Counted from the stretch's first letter, positions 52,916 to 61,997 are shown. The stretch: DNA of 64,000 nt from Coprococcus eutactus (GCF_025149915.1 NZ_CP102278.1:2208501-2272500); one strand, 5' to 3'. The notes: generated by a model from the letters alone, not told the origin. Made by a program: numbers and translations.

Positions 52916-53233
52916 CTAAAAATCCTTCTCTGCCGATGCACCATACTGCGTTCTCACGTCCATTCCCTCTTCCAAAGGAGTGATGCACGTTCTTATATTT
53001 GGTTTGCCATTTACGACCATGACACAGTCCGTACATCTTCCTATGGCACAGAATACACCTCGCGGCTCATGTCTCTTCTTGGTATATCTGTGTGTCATGA
53101 CACCCGCCACTCTGAGCGCCGCCGCAATCGGCTCGCCCTCTATTCCCTGAAGTGTCTGCCCATCATATGTAAAATTCACCAGCCTGCCCTCTGGGGTATC
53201 CCCCAGTATCGGGTGAGTTAATATCCTATCCAT
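52916..53233 (-). CDS. [2Fe-2S] ferredoxin-like subunit (SoxA/HcnA N-terminal type)
   Basis: 105 residues from ATG 53233 (GGAGG 7 nt upstream; ATG 53239 is too close to it). VNFTYDGQTLQGIEGEPIAAALRVAGV is the Fer2_4 fold; GVFCAIGRCTDCVMVVNGKPNIRTC supplies four Cys. First gene of the oxidase cluster, 12 nt ahead of alpha. Confidence 0.9.
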   Translation of the reverse strand: MDRILTHPILGDTPEGRLVNFTYDGQTLQGIEGEPIAAALRVAGVMTHRYTKKRHEPRGVFCAIGRCTDCVMVVNGKPNIRTCITPLEEGMDVRTQYGASAEKDF

Positions 53234-53385
53234 AGCCATTCCTCCTTTTTGTGATGAAGTGACGGAGCCTTAATTTAATCTGTGAAGCCTGGTCCGGGCA
53301 TTAACATTATTAATTCGGCTCCTGATATCAGCTTCATCCAATAACTCGTCATACTTTATCTTGTGTGGTTGATTAACTTGGTGAA

Positions 53386-53416
53386 ATGGTAAACCCTTGT
53401 ACCATGCTAGAGTCAA
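53386..53416 (-). promoter_or_regulatory. MerR-type promoter (19-bp spacer) of the oxidase cluster
   Basis: Minus strand TTGACT (53411-53416), a 19-bp spacer, TACCAT (53386-53391). The spacer carries a dyad (ACTCT...AGGGT). A 19-bp spacer with internal dyad is the hallmark of MerR-activated promoters, and a MerR gene is divergently encoded at 53568. Confidence 0.75.
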
Positions 53417-53473
53417 TATACTTGATTTGCTTTTGATGATTTCGGAATATGTGAAGATTTCTCTATATATTAG

Positions 53474-53488
53474 CTTAATTTTATTAAG
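53474..53488. promoter_or_regulatory. Palindrome upstream of the MerR gene
   Basis: CTTAAT-TTT-ATTAAG, a perfect 6+3+6 dyad, 80 nt before the MerR start. Possible second operator; AT-rich, so chance is possible. Confidence 0.35.
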
Positions 53489-53567
53489 TATTTTCAAAGA
53501 AAATAGAATTTGATTAGGTGGTGTGTTACGATACAGTTATATGAGATCAGGAATTGGAGATTATATT

Positions 53568-54395
53568 ATGAAGAAAAAGGATACTTTCAAGATTGGGGAG
53601 CTGTCTAAGCTTTTTGATATCGGCGTAGATTCCATCAGATATTACGAAAAAGTTGGTATACTGCACCCTGTGAGAAATGATGAGAACAATTACAGAATGT
53701 ACACCATAGACGATGTGCGCCGTCTTGCACTTATCCGTGAACTTCTAGGACTCAGTTTCTCTACTGACCAGATACGTGAATATGACGAGGACAGAAATGT
53801 CGAAAGTACCACAGAACTGCTGCAAACGGAGCTTGATGTGGTCGACTCTGAAATTGCCAAGCTCAAAGCCACAAGGGACAGCATCCAGAACCGCCTTGAC
53901 ACCATCACGTCTCTCGGAAGTATGACATCACAGGATACATTTGAGAAAGTTCTGATCAAAGAATTCCCTGACCGTGGCTGCGTCATGGTGACGGATGATA
54001 ATCTCCCGGACGATTACGTATCTTACTATGTCGTCAAATACATGCAATGCCACCACACCAAGATAGACACAATCGGAGCCTGCGACTGCTACACACTGGA
54101 TATTCCCGGCAGCAATCCCAAGTCAAAATACTACCGCACCAAAAACGTATTCTTCTATGCTCCATATGTTGAGAAAACGGAATGCAATTACACCCTCCCG
54201 GCGGGCAGGTATATCTCTCTGACATACCGCGGCGCACTAACCAAGACCAGAGAACTGCTGCCCAAACTCTATGAATACGCAAAGAGCCACCAGCTGCAAT
54301 TAGCTGGTGACCCTATTGAAATGTGCCATATTGATGACTACGAAACCAACGATGAGAATGAATATATTATTGAGTTGCAGATACGATTGAAATAG
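53568..54395 (+). CDS. MerR-family regulator with GyrI-like effector domain
   Basis: 275 residues from ATG 53568 (GGAG 9 nt upstream). Winged helix FKIGELSKLFDIGVDSIRYYEKVGILHPVRNDENNYRMYTIDDVRRL, a coiled dimer helix (about 80-120), then a GyrI/BmrR-type ligand domain (about 125-275). BmrR-like proteins bind hydrophobic cations or amines. Divergent to the oxidase cluster and its 19-bp-spacer promoter, so it very likely controls it. Confidence 0.9.
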   Translation: MKKKDTFKIGELSKLFDIGVDSIRYYEKVGILHPVRNDENNYRMYTIDDVRRLALIRELLGLSFSTDQIREYDEDRNVESTTELLQTELDVVDSEIAKLKATRDSIQNRLDTITSLGSMTSQDTFEKVLIKEFPDRGCVMVTDDNLPDDYVSYYVVKYMQCHHTKIDTIGACDCYTLDIPGSNPKSKYYRTKNVFFYAPYVEKTECNYTLPAGRYISLTYRGALTKTRELLPKLYEYAKSHQLQLAGDPIEMCHIDDYETNDENEYIIELQIRLK

Positions 54396-54472
54396 ACTCT
54401 AGCCATTTTTAATTCAAACTATCATATCTACACGGTATTGCGCTATCTGTAATTCATCTTCCTTCAACAACG

Positions 54473-55594
54473 TCACCTTGTTCTCAGCGCCGGTATATTG
54501 TTTTTTCGGGTTGCAACCCATTTACCCTTTGTTCTTGGGCTTGAGCTTCTGAATTTCCCTGTCAGTGTTGACACTACCGCCGTCACATAATAATTTACAG
54601 GTGCTTTTTCGACTATATTGCCCTTCTTATCTCTCTTTATCGTCCTTGTCAGAAGATTTTTATCTATGATTGAAAGAGAATCCCCTGCCTTAACTCTAGC
54701 TATCAATAGGTTGTTTCTCAGCACGCCATCCTTATAACCTGATCCCCTCACCTCGTAGTACGTGGCATATTGAACCCTTTTCCATGATACCTTTACGCCC
54801 TTTGAGGTATTTGTTACAGATGGAGTGGAGAGCTTTTTCTCTTTATACACGACTGACTTTGGTGGCGTCATACTCGCCGAACCATATGCATCATCCCCAT
54901 ATGGATAACATATTACATCTACCTTATATGTGTACTTAACCCCAGGAGTTTTAGCATGTTGATCTAGGAAACTTTGTCCTCCCTCCATCGATGTAAACAG
55001 CAATTCACACTTTCCGCCATTTATGCTTCTATATATTTGGTATGCATATGATCTGTTTCCGGGTGCTGACCAAACTATTCTTGTTCCCCAAGCAGTATTC
55101 TCCACCTTTGTCAGGGTTACCTTGCCAAGATATATCTTAAAAGCACGCTCAATCGTTCCCCTGTAATTGCCTTTAAATGTGACTTGGGCAACAGCCCTTC
55201 CCGGCCATACATTGTCAGAATACCTCACCGTATAATTAGATGCTGAAATTTTCTTTCCATTACTGTCCGTAACCTGAATCTGTGGTTTAAATGCTTTGCC
55301 GTTACATATAAGCTTCTTGTGGATAACTCTGACTGATGCTATACAGGGGATTTTTTCACACTTCACTGCAATACCGCATACCTTGCATAACTTGACTCTT
55401 TTGCCATCTGAATTGAATCTGGCATATCTCTTGATTACCCATTCATTCGCCGGTGTGTGACCATTCTCACATACCTTGATATCCTCCTTTGTCTGTTCAG
55501 CAGCATTTGCACTTAATACATTTTCCCCCATCAACGCAAATCCAGCTATAAGTACAAAGGCTACGATCATAAAATAGTTAACATGTTTCTTCAT
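54473..55594 (-). CDS. Secreted Ig-like/FN3-like domain protein
   Basis: 373 residues with signal peptide (MKKHVNYFMIVAFVLIAGFALMG...SANAA, cleavage near 31). A Cys-rich stretch (CENGHTP, LCKVCGIAVKCEKIPC), then an Ig/MBG-like domain (about 90-160; GKAFKPQIQVTDSNGKKISASNYTVRYSDN), resembling the end of the CAP protein at 38342. Two FN3-like segments follow (about 165-245 and 255-340). No sortase motif. Surface or secreted, function unknown. Confidence 0.75.
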   Translation of the reverse strand: MKKHVNYFMIVAFVLIAGFALMGENVLSANAAEQTKEDIKVCENGHTPANEWVIKRYARFNSDGKRVKLCKVCGIAVKCEKIPCIASVRVIHKKLICNGKAFKPQIQVTDSNGKKISASNYTVRYSDNVWPGRAVAQVTFKGNYRGTIERAFKIYLGKVTLTKVENTAWGTRIVWSAPGNRSYAYQIYRSINGGKCELLFTSMEGGQSFLDQHAKTPGVKYTYKVDVICYPYGDDAYGSASMTPPKSVVYKEKKLSTPSVTNTSKGVKVSWKRVQYATYYEVRGSGYKDGVLRNNLLIARVKAGDSLSIIDKNLLTRTIKRDKKGNIVEKAPVNYYVTAVVSTLTGKFRSSSPRTKGKWVATRKNNIPALRTR

Positions 55595-55796
55595 AAAGAA
55601 TCACTCCCTTCTGTGATACTGTATAAAATCAATAATGTTAATTCCCTAAGCTGCCCTTTATTCTGTCATTTCATATATTAATCGTAACAAAGCCCCATTC
55701 TTATTACAATCTTATTATCAAAATAACCGCCAGATATAGGTGTATAATCTATATATGGCGGTTATCCAAATGTAATCTAATTGTCTACGAAAATGA

Positions 55797-58046
55797 TCAC
55801 AGGTACTCTCTCATAAATAGTTCCGTATCATATGGTGTTATCACTTTTCTATCCTGAGATTTATCATCGCGTTCTATCTCTTGCTCATCTGCTCGACGTT
55901 TAACTGTCTTCTGTTTACCCGATTCTGTCTCATTCGTGTATGTCTCCGTCCACTGCTCAACGTCAAACACAAGGTCTGCCTCTTCCCTGTCAGATGTAAA
56001 TTCACCCCTGGCTCTTACATTGAGGGTTATAAGATCATAAAGGTTTGGTTTTTGCATGTTCACCATGGAATAACATACCGCAGTGATTCCTGAGATATTA
56101 CTCTCCACGTTGTTTCCCCCGATGTGCGTATGGACCCCAGTGAGGGACAAATTCATGTCGCACCAAATGAATTCCCGTTTCACACAGTCAAATATAACTG
56201 GAATACACGCTGTGCTGTTCGCTGTGAGATCCATCTTCTGTTCAACTGTCTTCGGCTCGTATATCTCGCCCGAATTCACATCAGCTCTCTCCATCCATCC
56301 AAACATTGCGTGAGGCATGTCCGCATAAGTCTGTCCTGTATAACTGTACACCTGGTACACCACATATCTTGCACCATATCTCACAACGGAATCTACGTCC
56401 ACATCAAGAAACTCACTGACACCATCACCATCCACAGGACCGCCATTTACAATGTCCCCCGAATGACATGCTTTATACTTCTCAGATTTCAGATTTGTAT
56501 ATGACACATGCTCCATGTAGTTCCAGTTCTCGTCAAATATAGCCGCCGACAGGTCTATGTCGACTCTTCCATCGTCATACGACCCAAAATCACATTTGTC
56601 CATATTCGTCCACCATATAAATGCCCTCACAGCATTTGTCTGCGAAGCCATAGGGAGTCGCGAGCCTCTGACTATAGTCTTAAGCGACTTGCTGGCACTT
56701 CTCTGGCTGAATGGAACCACATAATTCCTGTAATCGTCAGACAGATACACCCTTCCCATAGGCTCCCTCTGTCCATAGATCTTCACAAGGGCATTTTCGC
56801 AGATCCGAACAACTTCCTGACAGTATCTCTCATCTATACCTGGCAGATCGTTTCGCTCGCTGTGGCACTTTGCAAGGCTCCCCTTAGGGAAGAACACTCT
56901 CACATCTGTATGCTCAGATCTGTGCAGAAAATGCTCCCTCACCTGAAGCAGTACTGGTGTTGACACCTTCTCCGCCACAGACGCAAAGCTTCTTATAACA
57001 GGCTCTTTATATGTCTCTCTGAGCAGCTGATCCAGTCTCCTTGCCAGTTCACCCGGTCTCTTCACCAGCTCGGCAAGCGCACTTTCATACTCACCATAGG
57101 CAAGGTCAAACTCAACCTTTCCTGCAAATGTCTCTATCTTCCTGTTATTTCTCAGCTTGTCAAATGCATTTATCGCCCTGTCATACTCCAGAGTGTATCT
57201 GCTGCAATCAAACTCAGAAGGATGGATCCTCTCCCCAATTCTGATCCATCTCTCCTTATATCTGAGCATATCCTCCTCTATATTCGGGCAGCCAGACAGA
57301 AGCTCCATGATCATCCTTCTCTGTCTGCGTGAAAAGCTTCTGTATCTAATATTCTCCGCAAGGCTCACATCGCCATCACTCATGGCAGTCACAAGTCTCA
57401 GCACATCAGTTGCGGTCTTTACATACTTCCTGAGCTCACTGACATTTGCCAGGGGCTTCTTCTGCAGATAGAACGCAGCGATGTATGCAGCATTCTCCTT
57501 GTGTGGTATATCATCAGGCAACTTCATATTCTCAGTCTCGAATAAATATGCTATATCCTCCCTGTCAGTTTTTGATATAGATGTTCTCGACATGCAGATA
57601 TTGTCAAATATCTGTCTCACATCATCCTCGCTTCCAAGCTGCAAAACCTTGACCTTCGTCTCGTCAAAAAGTGGCAGTCTGACATTTACACGCTTTCTGT
57701 ACTTCTTGGGATACAAGATACCATACGACCAGTAATGAACCATCGCATTTATATACAACTCAGAAAAATGTGCATCCATAACGCCCTTAGGGAAATCGGC
57801 ATACATAGGCATATATACAACATTTGCACCTTTCAGCTTCATAAGCGTAGCTTTGAGTTCAAAGTAAAAATCTGACAGTTCGTTGACACTGTATGTTCTG
57901 AGAACGTCAAATACCTCCCTGGAAAATGTATATCCAAGTTCTTCGATGTTCTTCATAATGGCTGTTATGTAGCGATCATTTGCCACCCTTGCAGTACCAG
58001 TGCCAAGTATCACTTTGTTTTTACGCCTGAGCAATATCTCATTCAT
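55797..58046 (-). CDS. Large cytoplasmic protein, MXAN_6230/SCO0854-like with TerD-like C-terminal part
   Basis: 749 residues, no signal or membrane segment. The central and C-terminal parts (LARRLDQLLRETY, VSTPVLLQVREHF, VRVFFPKGSLAKCHSERND, PMGRVYLSDDYRNYVVPFSQRSASKSLKTIVRGSRLP, DIDLSAAIFDENWNYMEHVSYTNLKSEKYKACHSGDI) resemble a family seen in actinobacteria and myxobacteria whose C-terminus is TerD-like. The N-terminal RING of those relatives is not evident. Function unknown. A charged tail ends the chain. Monocistronic. Confidence 0.65.
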   Translation of the reverse strand: MNEILLRRKNKVILGTGTARVANDRYITAIMKNIEELGYTFSREVFDVLRTYSVNELSDFYFELKATLMKLKGANVVYMPMYADFPKGVMDAHFSELYINAMVHYWSYGILYPKKYRKRVNVRLPLFDETKVKVLQLGSEDDVRQIFDNICMSRTSISKTDREDIAYLFETENMKLPDDIPHKENAAYIAAFYLQKKPLANVSELRKYVKTATDVLRLVTAMSDGDVSLAENIRYRSFSRRQRRMIMELLSGCPNIEEDMLRYKERWIRIGERIHPSEFDCSRYTLEYDRAINAFDKLRNNRKIETFAGKVEFDLAYGEYESALAELVKRPGELARRLDQLLRETYKEPVIRSFASVAEKVSTPVLLQVREHFLHRSEHTDVRVFFPKGSLAKCHSERNDLPGIDERYCQEVVRICENALVKIYGQREPMGRVYLSDDYRNYVVPFSQRSASKSLKTIVRGSRLPMASQTNAVRAFIWWTNMDKCDFGSYDDGRVDIDLSAAIFDENWNYMEHVSYTNLKSEKYKACHSGDIVNGGPVDGDGVSEFLDVDVDSVVRYGARYVVYQVYSYTGQTYADMPHAMFGWMERADVNSGEIYEPKTVEQKMDLTANSTACIPVIFDCVKREFIWCDMNLSLTGVHTHIGGNNVESNISGITAVCYSMVNMQKPNLYDLITLNVRARGEFTSDREEADLVFDVEQWTETYTNETESGKQKTVKRRADEQEIERDDKSQDRKVITPYDTELFMREYL

Positions 58047-58152
58047 AACTTTTCTCCTTATTAATGAGGAAACCGGTGGCGGTAATTTTTATATCGTCCA
58101 CCTGTTAAAGAAGGAACCACCACCATAGCCTCTTTGTATTTACAGCCACAAT

Positions 58153-58172
58153 TTACATAATAGCTTATGTAA
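58153..58172. promoter_or_regulatory. Perfect inverted repeat upstream of the large TerD-like gene
   Basis: TTACATAA-TAGC-TTATGTAA, 8+4+8, 107 nt before the start at 58046. Candidate operator; no consensus promoter could be fixed around it. Confidence 0.4.
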
Positions 58173-58285
58173 TCATTTATCGACCATATATCTATCTTGT
58201 GAAATCAATATATCAAATCCGGTCTGCCCAATCAATGAATCTGTGGTTTAACCTGTTATATCTAAACACCATTCCTATAATGCAA

Positions 58286-58329
58286 AAGGCACATAGAATA
58301 TGTGCATCACTGCATACTCTATGTGCCTT
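58286..58329 (-). terminator. Terminator of the NCS2 permease gene
   Basis: 58286-58302 pairs with 58313-58329 (17 bp, one wobble), followed by TTTTG on the minus strand. Confidence 0.75.
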
Positions 58330-58370
58330 ACAATGTATATTTTATTGTTTTTAAATATATAGCATATGAA

Positions 58371-59789
58371 CTATCCCTCAAGAGCAACCTTCATAGTCTT
58401 TTTCTTTCTGGGAAGACAGAGCTGGAGTACAACCGCTATAGTCGCACCAACTGCAGTGCCTGATGACATGAAATAGTTCAGGAACTGAGGCATCGCATTC
58501 ATGACGTCTGAAGGAATGACTATAGTTGCCACTGCTGCTACCACTGAGATTCCCACGATAAGTGACGATCTCTCATCAAGAGGCTCACTCTGTATGATTT
58601 TTATTCCATTTGATATGAGCAGGATACATACAACTGCAAATACACCGTTTACTACAGGTGTCGGGATGCATGATATAACCGTCATAAGCTTTGGACATAC
58701 ACCGAGCACCATGAGTATCATACCACCTGCAATGATTGCCATACGACTTCCAACCTTTGTGATCGCAAGCACGCCGGCATTTGACGAGTATCCGGTCATC
58801 GGGGTTCCGCCAAACAGTGAACCAACGAGACAGCCAACGCCCTCACCTATTGTGGCACGATCTATTCTCTTATCGCTGAGATCCTCACCTGTGATGGCAC
58901 TGATCGTTACCCAAGTTCCGGTTGTATCAAGGAGTACGATAAGGTAAATGAACATCATAAGTATACATGATTTGATCTCAAATTTTGGGAGTCCAAAGTG
59001 GAAGAACTCTGGCAGCTTGAACCATGCTGCATCGTGTACTGAACTGAAATCGGCTGCTCCCAGTGCCGCTGCAACGACAGTTCCTGCGACCAGCGCGAGT
59101 ATTACTGATACCATGTGAAGTATTCTGTTGTGCTTAAGCTTGTACTGAAGTATCATACACACGATAAGCACACCAGCAGCAGTGAGACCTGATGCAACAT
59201 TTGCACTTAAGTTTCCATCTGAGCTTGCGATCCCCTTGGCAGCTGTAGGTGTCAGGGATATTCCAACTATAAGTATGATGATGCCACCGATAAAGGGTGG
59301 TATTGCCTTCTTGACAAACTTCGAAAATCCTTTAAATATTCCCAGCAATATTATCATGATCGCGCCAGGTATCAGACTTCCTATCATGGCACTAACTCCC
59401 ATGGTCGCACCTATCGTACATAGCGCTCCAAGTGGTACATATGAAGGTCCCTGTATAATCGGATACTTCATGAAAAATCCCGCCTGGAGTATAGTCGCAA
59501 TACCACAGGCAAAGAAACTCATCTGAAGGAAAAATGACAACTCCCCTCCGACAAGTCCTATCGCCGCACCGAGTATCAACGGCATAATGTAAAGATCCAT
59601 TGACAATACATGCTGCATTCCCAGAAATGCAGCCTTGCCACAGCTTATCTTCTCGTTCACACCAACTATCAGCTGGCTGCCATTTGCAGACTTTCCAGAA
59701 ATATTCTCATCGCAAGGCGAACTAGTTCCGCCTGACACGCTCTCTGCCCTCATCATATCTGTTTCTGTCACTATTTTCTTATCTTCCAT
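58371..59789 (-). CDS. NCS2 nucleobase:cation symporter (xanthine/uracil permease family)
   Basis: 472 residues. An N-terminal hydrophilic stretch of about 50, then about 14 membrane segments. Motifs: FLGMQHVLSMDLYIMPLILG, GPSYVPLGALCTIGATMG, LLDTTGTWVTISAITGEDL, GTPMTGYSSNAGVLAITKVGSRMA (the NCS2 signature region). Imports a purine or pyrimidine base. Follows the amidohydrolase gene by 79 nt on the same strand; the two likely form a base uptake and deamination unit. Confidence 0.9.
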   Translation of the reverse strand: MEDKKIVTETDMMRAESVSGGTSSPCDENISGKSANGSQLIVGVNEKISCGKAAFLGMQHVLSMDLYIMPLILGAAIGLVGGELSFFLQMSFFACGIATILQAGFFMKYPIIQGPSYVPLGALCTIGATMGVSAMIGSLIPGAIMIILLGIFKGFSKFVKKAIPPFIGGIIILIVGISLTPTAAKGIASSDGNLSANVASGLTAAGVLIVCMILQYKLKHNRILHMVSVILALVAGTVVAAALGAADFSSVHDAAWFKLPEFFHFGLPKFEIKSCILMMFIYLIVLLDTTGTWVTISAITGEDLSDKRIDRATIGEGVGCLVGSLFGGTPMTGYSSNAGVLAITKVGSRMAIIAGGMILMVLGVCPKLMTVISCIPTPVVNGVFAVVCILLISNGIKIIQSEPLDERSSLIVGISVVAAVATIVIPSDVMNAMPQFLNYFMSSGTAVGATIAVVLQLCLPRKKKTMKVALEG

Positions 59790-59868
59790 GCAAATGCGCC
59801 TCCTTGTCTATTTACTTCTTTGACAGTCCTCATCTTTGTTTCGATATTCTTTGTTTAGCTATTCTTTT

Positions 59869-61248
59869 TTATCTGTCTTCAAGCTGTTTTTTCAAAACCA
59901 CTAACTCGCTGTTTATCTCGTCGATCAAGCTCCTCTCATTGATTCCACAATTGAACTTTCCGCCCTGATATACAATCTTTCCATTTACTATCGTTGTGTC
60001 AATGTTCTCCTCAGATGACGCATATACGACCGTGGCCTTCGCGTCATGCATAGGTGCTGACTTCAGATGATTTGGATCAAAAATTATGATATCTGCGATC
60101 TTGCCTGTCTCCAATGTTCCCAGCTTATCCGCCATGCCAATAGCCTTTGCCCCGCCTGCAGTTGCCATGTGTATTATGTCATCAGCACTTATGACTGCCG
60201 CATCTCTGTGGATTCCTTTCTGTATGAGGGCTGCCAGTTTCATGCTCTCAAGCATATCCGTACTGTTGTTGGATGCCGCACCATCTGTTCCTATAGAAAC
60301 ATTTACCCCAGCCGCAAGGCTCTCAGGAATAGGTGGTATTCCTGAACCCAGATAAAGGTTAGGTGCAGGATTGTGGCTTATCGACACTCCATACTTTGCA
60401 AATCTCTCTATGTCGTGAGGTGTGAGATTTACACAATGGACTGCCAGGAATTTGTCTGTCAGGAAACATATCTCCTCAAGCATATCAACTATATCCTTAC
60501 CGTAATATCTGCCACACATCTCATTGTCGACCTCCGTCTCCTTGATGTGCATTGAATACCTAACATTCTCGCTAAGACAATACTCAAGCATCTCCTGATA
60601 ACCTTCCTTCGTGGTCGACCATGTAACATCCGGACCAGTCCAGATCGAAAGCATATCATTTTCTTTATAAGCTTTCTTCAGTGCATCGACTTCTTTCATT
60701 GCCTTACCTGCCGGCTCAAGAAAGCACTTCGGCATTCCGTATTCCTCACCGGTATCCTGAAATGTTCTGATAAATACACTACGGATACCTGTTGAAACCA
60801 TTCCGTCTATACAGGAATGAGCAAGTTCCGTATCCTGATTTGTATAGAAAAACTCACTCATGGTCGTACATCCACTCTTTATTGCCTCCATACATGCAAG
60901 CTGTGCTGCCAGCTCATGCTGATGTGGTGTCATATACTGTCCATATGGGAGTGCTGAAAGATTCAACCACTCTATCAATCTGTGATCAGCTCCAAGACCT
61001 TTCAGGAACGACTGGAATATATGTATATGTGTATCTATAAATCCCGGAAATACCACCTTGCCCTCGGCATCTATCACCGTATTGGCGCTTTCACACTCCT
61101 GAAGTTCCTCCGCTGTGAGTTCGCTCATCTCCTTCATGAGTGTTATCTTCTCTCCCTCTATTCCTACAACACCCTTCGCAAATATCTTTCGTTTATCATC
61201 CATTGTGTGTATCTGTGCATTTTTGATTATCAGATTATATCTTTTCAT
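59869..61248 (-). CDS. Amidohydrolase (TRZ/ATZ or guanine-deaminase-like)
   Basis: 459 residues from ATG 61248 (GGAGG upstream); the longer frame to 61359 runs through a terminator-like hairpin. Metal sites: VFPGFIDTHIHIFQSFLKG (HxH), MHIKETE, LAVHCVNLTPHDIE and GTDGAASNN. The family deaminates or dechlorinates N-heterocycles (guanine, 8-oxoguanine, SAH, cytosine analogues). Next to an NCS2 permease, a nucleobase deaminase is most likely; exact substrate open. Confidence 0.88.
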   Translation of the reverse strand: MKRYNLIIKNAQIHTMDDKRKIFAKGVVGIEGEKITLMKEMSELTAEELQECESANTVIDAEGKVVFPGFIDTHIHIFQSFLKGLGADHRLIEWLNLSALPYGQYMTPHQHELAAQLACMEAIKSGCTTMSEFFYTNQDTELAHSCIDGMVSTGIRSVFIRTFQDTGEEYGMPKCFLEPAGKAMKEVDALKKAYKENDMLSIWTGPDVTWSTTKEGYQEMLEYCLSENVRYSMHIKETEVDNEMCGRYYGKDIVDMLEEICFLTDKFLAVHCVNLTPHDIERFAKYGVSISHNPAPNLYLGSGIPPIPESLAAGVNVSIGTDGAASNNSTDMLESMKLAALIQKGIHRDAAVISADDIIHMATAGGAKAIGMADKLGTLETGKIADIIIFDPNHLKSAPMHDAKATVVYASSEENIDTTIVNGKIVYQGGKFNCGINERSLIDEINSELVVLKKQLEDR

Positions 61249-61306
61249 TGTATCTGCCTCCTGTATGTCATATATAAATATGGATTTGCCATCTGCCCAA
61301 ACTGTG

Positions 61307-61378
61307 AAAAAGGAGCCTTCCCACATTGATATGTCACTAAAAATCCAGTCACACATCAACTCTTGGAAAGACTCCTTT
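61307..61378 (-). terminator. Leader attenuator-like hairpin before the amidohydrolase gene
   Basis: 61364-61378 pairs with 61309-61323 (15 bp with wobbles) around an inner stem (61326-61334 with 61351-61359), and five T follow on the minus strand. It lies 58 nt upstream of the start codon, so full-length transcripts must read through it. Confidence 0.7.
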
Positions 61379-61427
61379 GTCTCATATTGTATCTCAATAT
61401 TATATTTTTATTTTCCGCGGTATAAAC

Positions 61428-61491
61428 AAAAAAGGAACCCAATAGCTATCTGTTTTGGTTTTAAGGAAAACAGATAAAACTTTTGGTTCCT
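61428..61491 (-). terminator. First terminator-like hairpin of the amidohydrolase leader
   Basis: AGGAACC with GGTTCCT (61485-61491/61433-61439) encloses a 10-bp stem (61447-61456 with 61467-61476), followed by a T-run. It starts only a few nt after the predicted transcription start, so it could end a short RNA or act as a sensor element. Confidence 0.7.
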
Positions 61492-61501
61492 GATGGCTCA
61501 C

Positions 61502-61530
61502 ATACTAGCACCGCTACGCCAAATGGTCAA
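61502..61530 (-). promoter_or_regulatory. Promoter of the amidohydrolase-NCS2 operon
   Basis: Minus strand TTGACC (61525-61530), 17 bp, TAGTAT (61502-61507); transcript start near 61495. Confidence 0.65.
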
Positions 61531-61726
61531 TACTTATAATCACTGTTGTTCTTTTTTTATTTTTTTAATAGATTTCACTTTATTATATTACAAAGAATTA
61601 CTTTTGCCTTGCCATAATTAAGTTGCTTCGCATTCTCATATTCTTGTCTTTTTTAATGAAATTATAAATCTCTATTTTTTGACTTTTTGTCCCTATTTTG
61701 CCCCTACGGCATATTTTAAGGTAAAT
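61531..61726. other. AT-rich spacer between the tRNA cluster and the amidohydrolase leader
   Basis: No gene or RNA seen. Runs of T and A dominate; no start codon with a ribosome site opens a usable frame. Confidence 0.5.
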
Positions 61727-61770
61727 AAAAAAGCCTGAAACCCTTGATTTTTCTTAGGTTTCAGGCTTTT
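61727..61770 (-). terminator. Terminator of the rRNA-tRNA operon
   Basis: AAAAGCCTGAAACC (61729-61742) pairs perfectly with GGTTTCAGGCTTTT (61757-61770); T6 follows on the minus strand. Confidence 0.92.
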
Positions 61771-61777
61771 AATTTAA

Positions 61778-61863
61778 TGCCGGCGACCGGAATCGAACCG
61801 GTACGGGAGGTTAGTCCCGCAGGATTTTAAGTCCTGTGCGTCTGCCAGTTCCGCCACGCCGGC
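61778..61863 (-). tRNA. tRNA-Leu (anticodon TAA)
   Basis: 86 nt with a long variable arm (class II). Acceptor GCCGGCG/CGCCGGC, anticodon loop CTTAAAA, T-loop GTTCGATTC. Last tRNA of the cluster. Confidence 0.96.
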
Positions 61864-61895
61864 ATTCTGCACCTTTTATTAAAAGGCTTAGAAAA

Positions 61896-61968
61896 TGGGA
61901 CCTATAGGGCTCGAACCTATGACCCTCTGCTTGTAAGGCAGATGCTCTCCCAGCTGAGCTAAGATCCC
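61896..61968 (-). tRNA. tRNA-Val (anticodon TAC), copy 2
   Basis: 73 nt. Acceptor GGGATCT/AGGTCCC, anticodon loop CTTACAA, T-loop GTTCGAGCC. Sequence identical to the copy at 62187-62259. Confidence 0.96.
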
Positions 61969-61997
61969 ATTATAATATGTATTCCGTAGAATACAAG

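Noticed and set aside
53270..53497. 75-codon minus-strand open frame between the oxidase cluster and the MerR gene
   Set aside because: TTG start without ribosome site, no family likeness, and it overlaps the 19-bp-spacer promoter and leader.
61307..61491. Purine or other known riboswitch in the amidohydrolase leader
   Set aside because: The conserved purine-riboswitch core and the blocks of guanidine, PRPP and TPP elements are not found; only terminator-like stems are supported.
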